NCBI GenBank assembly: GCA_023437365.1
Contig: JAEZGK010000081.1
Span: forward strand, 62,001 to 126,000
Origin: Bacillota bacterium
Lineage (GTDB): Bacteria; Bacillota; Clostridia; Lachnospirales; Lachnospiraceae
Length of the DNA: 64,000 nt
Direction: 5' to 3'
The translations under genes and the position numbers were made by a program. The notes under the pieces are model-generated. The model had not been told where the DNA came from. It did no database searches and saw only the letters and a program-made list of their open reading frames with translations. Positions 1 through 7,054 of the stretch are shown piece by piece; the stretch's first letter is position 1, and each line of letters opens with the position of its first letter.

Positions 1-11
1 CCTCTTATAAA

Positions 12-127
12 CGCAAAAAACCGCCTGAGCATTTGCCCAGGCGGTCGACATATCATATCCGGCTTTCCAATTGGAAAGCAGTCCTATCGGTCCCTCGTGG
101 TAATCCACATATCCGCCAGTTCCGATA
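12..127 (-). promoter_or_regulatory. ZTP (pfl) riboswitch with intrinsic terminator
   Basis: Read on the minus strand, 127 to 85 form the first half of a ZTP aptamer: a 6 bp P1 (122-127 with 85-90), the conserved ACTGGCG beside it, a GTGG/CCAC hairpin and GAGGGA. A variable hairpin (about 62-79) follows, then the diagnostic CCGCCTGGGC at about 44-35. That segment also forms the 5' arm of a strong terminator (arms near 35-44 and 21-27, T-run at 15-20). ZTP/ZMP binding normally favours read-through of purine or folate one-carbon genes. The controlled gene lies beyond the left edge. The match of conserved blocks, order and terminator overlap is good; the identity of the target gene cannot be seen. 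Confidence 0.88.
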
Positions 128-134
128 TGATTAA

Positions 135-163
135 ATTATATAATCCGGAAAAATCATTGTCAA
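135..163 (-). promoter_or_regulatory. Promoter of the ZTP-riboswitch transcript
   Basis: Minus-strand TTGACA (163-158) and TATAAT (140-135) are separated by 17 bp. The predicted start falls about 7 bases further on, right at the first base of the riboswitch P1 stem. Both hexamers match the vegetative sigma-A consensus perfectly. Confidence 0.85.
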
Positions 164-347
164 TAGATGTACTATTATATTAATTAATATGATACATTAT
201 CAATCATAATAGATGGAATCAAATATTACTGAAACCGACTTTTTACGTGATAAACTATTACATAATCTATGGTAATTATTTTATGAAATACGAATTATAT
301 ATAAAAATTAAGCTGTTATGTACTTACTATAGCATTCGAAATACATC

Positions 348-878
348 TTATTTATTCTCCATAATACTTCTGATTTGAGGAACCTTCAAGAGCAGGGGAT
401 AAAGAAGTGCGGATACGATGATGCCGAATACATTTTGTATAAAATTAAACGGAACATTCATGAAGGCAGGCCCATAACCTAAGCCCAACAGGCTTCCTTC
501 AAACAGAAAATATCCGGAGGTTACGATGATACCGCTGACAATAGCTGCTACCAGAATAGGGAATACTTTATTGCCTTTTTTCTTTCGCAGAAACTGATAA
601 AGAAGGGCTCCAGCGATAGCGGCCAAGCATTTGATAATAAAGGTGGCCGGAGCATAGGCACTGTAACCCAGAATCAAATCGGCCAGCATGGATCCGATTC
701 CGGCAGCAAGTCCTCCAAAAAATGGACCCAGGATGACTCCGGACAGAATGACAAACCCATCACCGGGATGAATAAATCCGCCAATTGGAGAAGGAATAGC
801 TACAACCACTGTTGCTGTACAAGTTAAGGCTGCCATTAATGCAGCAGCGACCAAAGTAATAATCTTATTTGTTTTCAT
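348..878 (-). CDS. ECF transporter substrate-binding (S) component, PF07155-like
   Basis: This 176-residue protein is almost entirely hydrophobic, with five to six predicted membrane segments. It carries the family-typical early stretch IPSPIGGFIHPGDGFVIL (about residues 28-45) followed by a Gly-rich segment (GGLAAGIGSMLADLILGY). These features fit the S components of energy-coupling factor vitamin importers of the DUF1393/PF07155 group, which dock onto a shared EcfA-A'-T module encoded elsewhere. The substrate cannot be read from the sequence. A good ribosome site (GGGAGG) precedes the ATG, and a structured leader (895-965) sits just upstream, suggesting ligand-dependent control. It appears monocistronic; about 185 bases without a gene separate it from the ZTP element. 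Confidence 0.8.
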   Translation of the reverse strand: MKTNKIITLVAAALMAALTCTATVVVAIPSPIGGFIHPGDGFVILSGVILGPFFGGLAAGIGSMLADLILGYSAYAPATFIIKCLAAIAGALLYQFLRKKKGNKVFPILVAAIVSGIIVTSGYFLFEGSLLGLGYGPAFMNVPFNFIQNVFGIIVSALLYPLLLKVPQIRSIMENK

Positions 879-894
879 AGGCCCTCCCTATTAA

Positions 895-965
895 GATGCC
901 TTAACCATCCGCAGAAGATATCCCAACATAGTTATGTAAAGAGGCTCAGTGCGGTAGCTGGCATC
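895..965 (-). ncRNA. Candidate structured 5' leader (riboswitch-like) of the ECF S-component gene
   Basis: On the minus strand the leader can fold into nested helices. GATGCC (965-960) pairs with GGCATC (900-895), CCGCA (954-950) pairs with TGCGG (913-909), and a small ACAT/ATGT hairpin lies inside (about 937-926). The asymmetric internal loops are purine-rich. The closing helix ends only about 5 bases before the GGGAGG ribosome site, so folding could gate translation. I could not match it to ZTP, THF, TPP, FMN, preQ1, lysine or cobalamin consensus elements. The pairings are seen in the sequence; ligand sensing is inference. Confidence 0.4.
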
Positions 966-985
966 AGCTTTCTTGATTATGAGAA

Positions 986-1014
986 ATAATAGCATATTCA
1001 TGATCGTTATACAA
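986..1014 (-). promoter_or_regulatory. Promoter of the ECF S-component gene
   Basis: Minus-strand TTGTAT (1014-1009) and TATTAT (991-986) have a 17 bp spacer, and TGC just before the -10 makes it an extended -10 promoter. The predicted start lies about 15 bases before the folded leader. Confidence 0.6.
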
Positions 1015-1085
1015 GACAGAATTCTAATTATTTCCGTGTTAAGAGTAGGAGAAGCTTTGTAGCATCATTTACCATGAGTAATGTT

Positions 1086-1205
1086 ACTTAAGCAAGGATG
1101 AATACTCTAATGTTTGAACTGATCTACTTAAGATACGATGAATACTCTAATCTTTGAAATGATCTACTTAAGAAACGATTATTACTCTAATGTATGAAAT
1201 AATCC
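1086..1205. repeat. Three tandem copies of a 40 bp repeat
   Basis: Copies begin at 1086, 1126 and 1166, each opening with ACTTAAG and containing ACTCTAAT in the middle. Copies 1 and 2 differ at only about five positions and copy 3 is more diverged. They lie in the divergent gap between the ECF gene and znuA, and contain no convincing ORF. The stretch 1206-1330 shows nothing recognisable. Confidence 0.85.
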
Positions 1206-1334
1206 TATTTCTGACTTGCTATTTGTGAGGTTTCAGTTTGATAGAATACGGATGCTTCCGATTACTATTTTTGTTTTGATGTTCACAAGTGATGAAACTC
1301 CCGTTAACATGCTGTCACGCGGTTGTTTAATAAG

Positions 1335-1388
1335 TTGACAGTAGGAAATACTTATAATATAATATCTATTGCAAATGATTTGCAATAG
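1335..1388 (+). promoter_or_regulatory. znu promoter with overlapping Fur/Zur-type palindrome
   Basis: TTGACA (1335-1340) and TATAAT (1358-1363) have a 17 bp spacer. Immediately downstream a near-perfect palindrome with 10 bp arms (CTATTGCAAA at 1366-1375, TTTGCAATAG at 1379-1388, 3-base centre) covers the expected transcription start. That position and the 7-1-7-like symmetry fit a Fur-family repressor site, and the importer downstream makes Zur (zinc) the most likely regulator. The regulator itself is not in the window. Confidence 0.75.
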
Positions 1389-1405
1389 AGAGGAGCAAGC
1401 ACAAT

Positions 1406-2446
1406 ATGAAGAGAAAATTAATACTTCTGATCGGAGTAATGCTTGTCTTGTCAATCGGAGCTGCAATGATAATTTCATTTTCAGATAAAAACAATGAGAT
1501 GGAAACATCTGGGGAGAGGGACAAGCTGCGAGTCATGACCACCTTCTATCCGATATACATGATTGGAGTTAATATCACTGAGGGGATTGACGATATAGAG
1601 ATTAAGAACCTGACAGATTTAAATACCGGTTGTCTTCATGATTATCAGCTGACAACCGAAGATATGAAGAATATATCTGAAGCTGATATCCTGATTGTGA
1701 ACGGTGGAGGTATGGAAGGATTCCTTTCTGATGTGGAGGATAATTATCCGGGGCTGAACATTATAGAATCCAGTAATGGAATTGTCATGCTCCATCATGG
1801 GGAGTCTGCCGAAGAGCACGCTGAGCATTCACCGGATACGTTGTCTGAGGAAGGACAACCCGAAGGGCAGCATGACCATGGCGAATGGAATGCGCATGTA
1901 TGGCTGGACCCTGAGCTTTATATCAAACAGATTGAGAATGTAAGGGATGGTATCGTAGCCTATATCAGGGACAATAGGCCCAACTCTGCTCATTTAGAAC
2001 AGGCTGTTATTAGTAATGCACAGGCTTATATAGATAAGGTAGCAAGCCTGGATAAAGAAGTTAACGAATACGCCGAGAGATATGCATCGAACCGGACAGG
2101 TCAGAATACGGATCACGGAGAAGCGGTCATCTTCCACGATTCCTTTGCCTATCTGGCGCAGCGAATCGGTATCAAGGTGGCATATTCTGTTCCTCTCGAT
2201 TCAGATACCTCCTTAAGCGCCGGTGAAATTGCAGAGATTGTGCAGGAGGTAAGGAGCGATCATATCAGATATCTCTTCACCGAGGAACAGTTCAGTGCTT
2301 CCATCGCCAAGCAGATAGCTGCTGAAACCGGTGCCCAGATGTTCATCATCAATTCTGCAGTCACAGGAGACGGTTCAAAGGATTCCTATCTCAAGGCTAT
2401 GGAGGCTAATCTTAATATACTTGAAGACGCAAATGATATGAACTGA
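1406..2446 (+). CDS. znuA: Zinc/manganese ABC transporter substrate-binding protein (ZnuA/AdcA-like)
   Basis: The extracellular metal-binding receptor of cluster A-I importers has 346 residues. An N-terminal hydrophobic segment (residues 4-25) is followed by the mature domain starting near VMTTFYPIY. Metal ligands are visible: His78 in the GCLHDY motif, His164 in NAHVWLDP, and a later His in FHDSFAYL. The His/Glu-rich loop between about 130 and 158 (six histidines) is typical of zinc rather than manganese receptors. There is no lipobox cysteine at the signal end, so it may be held by an uncleaved anchor. It is the first gene of znuA-znuC-znuB, behind a Zur-like operator. Confidence 0.88.
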   Translation: MKRKLILLIGVMLVLSIGAAMIISFSDKNNEMETSGERDKLRVMTTFYPIYMIGVNITEGIDDIEIKNLTDLNTGCLHDYQLTTEDMKNISEADILIVNGGGMEGFLSDVEDNYPGLNIIESSNGIVMLHHGESAEEHAEHSPDTLSEEGQPEGQHDHGEWNAHVWLDPELYIKQIENVRDGIVAYIRDNRPNSAHLEQAVISNAQAYIDKVASLDKEVNEYAERYASNRTGQNTDHGEAVIFHDSFAYLAQRIGIKVAYSVPLDSDTSLSAGEIAEIVQEVRSDHIRYLFTEEQFSASIAKQIAAETGAQMFIINSAVTGDGSKDSYLKAMEANLNILEDANDMN

Positions 2447-2457
2447 TGAGGAAACAG

Positions 2458-2571
2458 ATGGTAAATACCGTAAATACCGTAAGTACCGCAAATACCGCAA
2501 ATACCATAAATACCATAAATACCATAAATACCGTAAATACCATAATAAAAAATAATGGACAACAGTACTAA
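2458..2571 (+). CDS. Possible small ORF encoding a (V/A/I)-N-T tripeptide repeat
   Basis: An ATG at 2458, preceded by GAGGAAAC, opens a 37-codon frame that reads through all nine 9 bp repeats. It gives VNT, VST, ANT and INT tripeptides and ends with a short Asn/Gln tail and TAA at 2569. It sits 11 bp after the znuA stop, so it could be translated from the znu message. A ribosome site and an open frame are visible, but the repeat itself guarantees an open frame. Whether it is a real peptide or just an intergenic microsatellite is unresolved. Confidence 0.25.
   Translation: MVNTVNTVSTANTANTINTINTINTVNTIIKNNGQQY
2461..2541 (+). repeat. Nine tandem copies of a 9 bp repeat (RTAAATACC)
   Basis: Nine consecutive 9-mers run from 2461, with G/A variation at the first base and a few changes at later positions. 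The period is a multiple of three, so the array stays open in frame. It lies between znuA and znuC. Confidence 0.92.
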
Positions 2572-2657
2572 TAATTAATTATGAATGATGGTTCTGCTGT
2601 AAATCTATGAATGAGGATCAAGATACGATAAGTTTATGCAATGGAACGGAGGACAGT

Positions 2658-3425
2658 ATGAATAGTAAGGTCAAACAATCCGGCAGAAGGATTCAATCCG
2701 CAAAAATGCAGGAGGCTTGTGGCTTACATTGTCTCCAGATGAAGAATATCAGCGTAAGGGATGGTGCTCAGGTAATCATCGAAGATGTCAATGTCCATAT
2801 CCATTGCGGTAAGGTAACAGTGATCATCGGGAAAAATGGTGCCGGAAAGTCCACACTGATTAAAGCAATCCTGGGGGAAGTAAAGCATGAGGGAACCATA
2901 GAATTTACAGATTTAAAGAATCAGTCGATACAAAACTTAAGGATTGGTTATGTACCTCAACATTTAAATATGGAGAAGGATACACCCATGAGTGTTTATG
3001 ACCTTTTTGCCGGATATATCAGCGCCTTTCCTCTGTTCTTAAAGAGAAGGGCAAAGACCTATCGGAGGGTAGCAGAACAGCTTAGTATCTTTGAAGCACA
3101 GGAGTTGATTGATAAGCGAGCCTGTGATCTGTCCGGTGGGGAGCTTCAGAGGGTACTTTTATCCATAGCGGTAACTCCGGTACCGAATCTGCTGCTCCTG
3201 GACGAACCGGTGTCCGGAATAGATACGAACGGGATGCAGCTGTTTTACCGAAATGTTGCTAAGCTAAAGAAGAATTATGATCTTGCAATGATCATTGTAT
3301 CCCATGACTTTGACTTTGTAAGAAACTATGCAGATCATGTCATTCTCCTGGATAAATTCATCCTAAAGGAAGGTACACCTTCCGAAGTGTTGGATAGTGA
3401 TGAATTCCACAGAGTGTTCGGATAG
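2658..3425 (+). CDS. znuC: Zinc ABC transporter ATP-binding protein
   Basis: This is the ATPase of the metal importer. It contains Walker A (GKNGAGKST), the signature LSGGELQRV, Walker B LLLLDEP and the switch histidine in VSHD. The frame stays open upstream to an ATG at 2607, but that one lacks a ribosome site. The ATG at 2658 follows GGAGGA and gives a 255-residue protein whose ABC domain starts about 25 residues in, the usual length for ZnuC/AdcC. It is separated from znuA by the 9 bp repeat array and stands 9 bp before znuB, so the two are probably co-translated. Confidence 0.9.
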   Translation: MNSKVKQSGRRIQSAKMQEACGLHCLQMKNISVRDGAQVIIEDVNVHIHCGKVTVIIGKNGAGKSTLIKAILGEVKHEGTIEFTDLKNQSIQNLRIGYVPQHLNMEKDTPMSVYDLFAGYISAFPLFLKRRAKTYRRVAEQLSIFEAQELIDKRACDLSGGELQRVLLSIAVTPVPNLLLLDEPVSGIDTNGMQLFYRNVAKLKKNYDLAMIIVSHDFDFVRNYADHVILLDKFILKEGTPSEVLDSDEFHRVFG

Positions 3426-3434
3426 GAGCAGAAG

Positions 3435-4280
3435 ATGAAGCTATTATATGATATTGTGGAAACGATACTTCCCTTTTCCTGGGTGAAGTATGATTTTATG
3501 AAAAATGCATTGCTGGCAGTCCTGGCAATTACCCCGCTGTTCGGAATTCTGGGGACGATGATTGTCAACAAACGAATGGCCTTCTTCTCCGATGCTCTCG
3601 GACACTCGGCGATAACCGGAATTGCTCTGGGAACGGTATTCGGGATTGCTGATACGAACCTCTCCATGTTTATTTTTGCTGTTGTCTTTGCTCTACTTTT
3701 GAACAGAATCAAGCGTCGGAATACGGTTTCAACGGATACGGTTATCTCAGTGTTTGCTTCAATGAGCATGGCGCTTGGCCTGGTGATATTATCCAGAGGA
3801 GGGAACTTTGCCAAGTATTCCGCTCTACTGGTCGGCGATATCCTAAGTATTACAGCAAAGGAGTTGGCTCTTCTTTATATTGTATTTCTTGCTACGCTGG
3901 TATTCTGGACTCTGTGCTTCAACAAATTGCATGCGATCAGTGTAAATATATCTCTGGCAAAGAGCAAGAATATTAATATTAATCTATTGGAGGATCTGTT
4001 TAGTATTTTTATTGCAGTCATTGTCATGTTTTCAGTCAAATGGGTTGGAATTCTGATCATCAATGCCTTACTGATTTTGCCTGCAGCTGCCGGCCGTAAT
4101 CTGGCAGGCAATGTTCGGGAATATCACCTGTTTTCTATCATGATTAGTATATTTTCCGGTATTACCGGGCTGCTGCTGTCCTATTATATGGGAACTGCCA
4201 CCGGACCGACAATTGTAATTATTGCATCGATATTATTCTTTATTACATTATTACTGCAAACTACCGCCCGAAATAAGTAG
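3435..4280 (+). CDS. znuB: Zinc ABC transporter membrane permease
   Basis: This 281-residue polytopic membrane protein of the ABC-3 family has about eight or nine hydrophobic segments. The conserved segment NKRMAFFSDALGHSAITGIALG (about residues 37-58) is the family signature where the ATPase coupling helix and pore meet. NALLILPAAAGRNLAGN lies near residue 215. It forms the channel of the ZnuABC importer with the two preceding genes. An ATG with an AGGAG-type site 9 bp after znuC supports the start. Confidence 0.9.
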   Translation: MKLLYDIVETILPFSWVKYDFMKNALLAVLAITPLFGILGTMIVNKRMAFFSDALGHSAITGIALGTVFGIADTNLSMFIFAVVFALLLNRIKRRNTVSTDTVISVFASMSMALGLVILSRGGNFAKYSALLVGDILSITAKELALLYIVFLATLVFWTLCFNKLHAISVNISLAKSKNININLLEDLFSIFIAVIVMFSVKWVGILIINALLILPAAAGRNLAGNVREYHLFSIMISIFSGITGLLLSYYMGTATGPTIVIIASILFFITLLLQTTARNK

Positions 4281-4320
4281 CATCAATTATCTGATGCATA
4301 CTTGATCGGACGGTAGCTTT
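4261..4320 (+). terminator. Probable terminator of the znu operon
   Basis: CTACCG (4261-4266) can pair with CGGTAG (4311-4316), with an inner hairpin GCATCA/TGATGC (about 4280-4297), followed by CTTTATT. It overlaps the last codons of znuB. The T-run is short, so efficiency is uncertain. The rest of the gap to 4646 shows only AT-rich sequence. Confidence 0.45.
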
Positions 4321-4646
4321 ATTCTACAGACAGTCATAGCCGAGAAACCGGACTTCAAGGGTGTACTTTTTTATGTAGAAGAGGAAAGTGCCTTGAGTAA
4401 CATAAACCGTTCCATGGATAGTAGATTACAACTGTAGACCCGTTTACTCCTGATTACACAGTTCGAAGTGAAACAGTAGACATTCACTGTTTTGTAATTA
4501 ATTTAATTAAAAAAATTAATAGATGTATGGGTTAAAAATAGAAAATATTGCTTACTTTTTCTTATAGTATATATTATAATGAGCTAAGAAGCTTGTACTC
4601 GAAAACAACACATAGACTTTTACATATCAGGGAGGGAGTAAAGCCA

Positions 4647-5768
4647 GTGCAGAGATTGCTTCTATATATCAAAATCATTACTAATTTTATTATCGCTATC
4701 ATCATCGGTTTATTACTAATCCTTTTCTTGCCAAAATTACTCAGCTTTTTTATGCCTTTTATTATTGGCTGGATCATTGCCATGATTGCTAATCCCATGG
4801 TTCATTTCCTGGAGAAGAAGGTAAAAATACGCCGGAAGCACAGTTCTGCCATCATATTGGTTTTGGTGATCGCCATTATTATTGCAGTGCTAAGCCTTTT
4901 AATTTGGGCGCTATTCCTTGAAGTTAGAGATTTGATTGAGAATTGGCCGGATATCCTTAAAAACATCAAGGAACAATTTGCTTATGTAACCCTGATGATT
5001 AATAGGTTCTCACTTTCACTGCCACTCAGTATACAGAAAGCGATCAATAATCTGATTAGTGCAATAGGAGATTATTCTTCGAGCATGTCTGATAACATCC
5101 AGCTGCCTACGATTAGCAAAGCAGGAAGCTTTGCGAAGAATATTGCGGAAGGGTTTCTGGGGTTCATCGTGGTGATTTTATCAGCATATTTCTTTGCAGC
5201 TGGTAGAAATGACTTAATTGACGGAATCAAAAAGTATGTGCCTGAATCAGCTCTGAATTATTATCATCTAATTATGGATAATTTTAAAGCGGCTTTCGGA
5301 GGTTATTTCAAAGCACAGTTTAAGATTATGTTTGTATTGACAATCATTATGTTTATCGGTTTTGAACTTCTGAAGGTGAATTATTCCTTCCTGTTCGCGC
5401 TGGGAATTGCTTTGTTGGATGTACTTCCTGTTTTTGGTACCGGGGCGGTCCTATGGCCCTGGGCAATCATTGATGTCCTATCCGGTAATTATGTCAGGGC
5501 AATCGGTCTGGTAGTGATTTACCTAATTTGCCAGGTAATCAAACAAATGCTGCAGCCGAAAATGGTTGGAGACAGTATCGGTCTTCACCCTTTGGCGACA
5601 CTGTTTTTCTTGTTTATTGGGTACCGGTTTTACGGAGTCCTTGGTATGATTATCGGTATACCGATAGGAATGGTTATTGTCAAACTATATCGTATAGGGA
5701 TGTTTGATCGGTTGATCAAAGGCTTTGGAATTATCGTACATGATATTAATCAGTTTAGAAAGTTCTAG
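4647..5768 (+). CDS. AI-2E/PerM-family membrane permease
   Basis: The protein has 373 residues from the GTG at 4647, which follows a strong GGGAGGGAG ribosome site. An open frame extends upstream to 4548 without such a site. It has about eight hydrophobic segments: two N-terminal helices, a long soluble loop (roughly 110-190 in the mature count), and a C-terminal group with DVLPVFGTGAVLWPWA and the Gly-rich GMIIGIPIGMVIVKLY, typical of PF01594. Firmicute members (YtvI/YdbI-like) are small-molecule or sodium exporters of mostly unknown substrate; autoinducer export cannot be assumed. It stands alone. Confidence 0.78.
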   Translation: MQRLLLYIKIITNFIIAIIIGLLLILFLPKLLSFFMPFIIGWIIAMIANPMVHFLEKKVKIRRKHSSAIILVLVIAIIIAVLSLLIWALFLEVRDLIENWPDILKNIKEQFAYVTLMINRFSLSLPLSIQKAINNLISAIGDYSSSMSDNIQLPTISKAGSFAKNIAEGFLGFIVVILSAYFFAAGRNDLIDGIKKYVPESALNYYHLIMDNFKAAFGGYFKAQFKIMFVLTIIMFIGFELLKVNYSFLFALGIALLDVLPVFGTGAVLWPWAIIDVLSGNYVRAIGLVVIYLICQVIKQMLQPKMVGDSIGLHPLATLFFLFIGYRFYGVLGMIIGIPIGMVIVKLYRIGMFDRLIKGFGIIVHDINQFRKF

Positions 5769-5876
5769 AATTTAATTAAAATTTTCATGTACAAATAAGG
5801 TAAACAATGATAATATATATAAACAAAATGTAAGAATATACAGATGAAACAATTATTTGGGTGAGGGAGTACAAAT

Positions 5877-6671
5877 ATGAAAGGTAACCGAGTGGAAATT
5901 GGTAATGAAGCAATTATAACTGCCGATGAGATCAAGTTAATCCTGGATCGATATCGGATCGGCAAAAAGCCGTTGGCTAAGCTTCTTGGTTGGGGAGAGA
6001 CTACAATTATTCGCTATATGGAGGGAGACATACCGACCAATGAATATTCCAACAAACTAAAGGCTATTTTAGATGACCCGGAATTCTATTATGATATTTT
6101 ATGCAGAAGAAAAGAATGTCTGACAGGGGTAGCTTTTAAAAAGAGCAAAAAAGCTGTCATGTCAAAGATTATGGCTTCTAAGATTTATGCGGTAGCATAT
6201 TATATTGTCAACAGATGTAACGCAGAAATCTGCCCTAGCTATATACAGTACTTACTTTATTATGCGCAGGCATTTTCCTTTGCTCTGTATGATAAAGAGC
6301 TGTTCCAGGAGGAGTGCGGAGTAAATAATGACCATGTTCCATTCATCAAGCTTTACGAGGGAATGAAGCGTTGTGGAATCCATACTCTGGAGGGCGGAGA
6401 GGAATATCTCACTCAGGAGGAAATCGATCTGGTCGAAGCTGTCATGAGTGCTTTTACCTGGTACGGCCCAAGAGCGTTGATAGCTATGTCTACATATGAA
6501 AAATCAATGATGAGGATTTCAAGGGATAAGTACAATAATAAGATTATCGCGAAGGATACACTGAAAGCTTATTTCAAGGATATTCTGGAACAATATCAGA
6601 TTAAGGGATTACGAGATATCGGTAGATATCCGGATCAGCGGATGCTTGACATCAAAGAAATAGGGAGATAA
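5877..6671 (+). CDS. HTH-Panacea (DUF4065) protein, orphan antitoxin-like
   Basis: This 264-residue two-domain protein opens with an MqsA/Xre-type helix-turn-helix (residues about 15-65, with LAKLLGWGETTIIRYMEGDIP). The second domain (about 100-240) resembles Panacea/SocA/DUF4065, with IQYLLYYAQAFSFALYDKELFQEE and an all-helical C-terminus. Panacea domains act as antitoxins or proteolysis adaptors that bind a partner protein. Fused HTH-Panacea proteins usually sit next to a toxin gene, but neither neighbour (permease, convergent typA) looks like one. An ATG with GAGGGAG upstream supports the start. A terminator follows at 6783. Confidence 0.75.
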   Translation: MKGNRVEIGNEAIITADEIKLILDRYRIGKKPLAKLLGWGETTIIRYMEGDIPTNEYSNKLKAILDDPEFYYDILCRRKECLTGVAFKKSKKAVMSKIMASKIYAVAYYIVNRCNAEICPSYIQYLLYYAQAFSFALYDKELFQEECGVNNDHVPFIKLYEGMKRCGIHTLEGGEEYLTQEEIDLVEAVMSAFTWYGPRALIAMSTYEKSMMRISRDKYNNKIIAKDTLKAYFKDILEQYQIKGLRDIGRYPDQRMLDIKEIGR

Positions 6672-6782
6672 TTTTACTGATATATGTGAAAAATATATCA
6701 AAAAACTTAAAAATAATGATATAAAGGTATCCCGTTATTGGAGTATATAATGTGACATTTTAGCATAATGATAGCGTAAAGA

Positions 6783-6839
6783 AATAGAATGGGCTATGCT
6801 TCTATCGTAACTCGTAGGAAGCAAGCCCATTCTATTTTT
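6783..6839 (+). terminator. Rho-independent terminator
   Basis: AATAGAATGGGCT (6783-6795) pairs with AGCCCATTCTATT, with a second-level GCTTC/GGAAGC stem inside, followed by TTTTTA. It ends the HTH-Panacea gene transcript and its T-tract directly adjoins repeat copy A. Confidence 0.85.
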
Positions 6840-7010
6840 ATGTAATAGAGGAAAGTGCGTCCTATTACATAAAAACGCTCCGCATAACGAACAAGTTCGC
6901 TTTGGGATGCGCACCTCAGCGAATAAACGCTTATTGCATAAGCATTCGGAAGTTATTGCTTCGCAATCCGCTCGGGCGCGAAAGTGTCAGCGGGCTGACA
7001 CTTTGTTCTG
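6839..7010 (+). repeat. Dispersed palindromic element, copy A
   Basis: This non-coding element of about 172 bp shares nearly identical sequence with 9890-10078 and, in its last third, with 43667-43722. It begins with a hairpin (TGTAATAG with CTATTACA). Further short palindromes follow: GCGAAC/GTTCGC, GCTTATTGCATAAGC, TTGCTTCGCAA and AGTGTCAGCGGGCTGACACT. It has no convincing coding capacity. It lies exactly between the T-tract of the upstream terminator and the 3' end of typA. Confidence 0.85.
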
Positions 7011-7054
7011 CTGTGTTTATTTGGAGATAAGCCGCATTACTTATAATAATTCTA

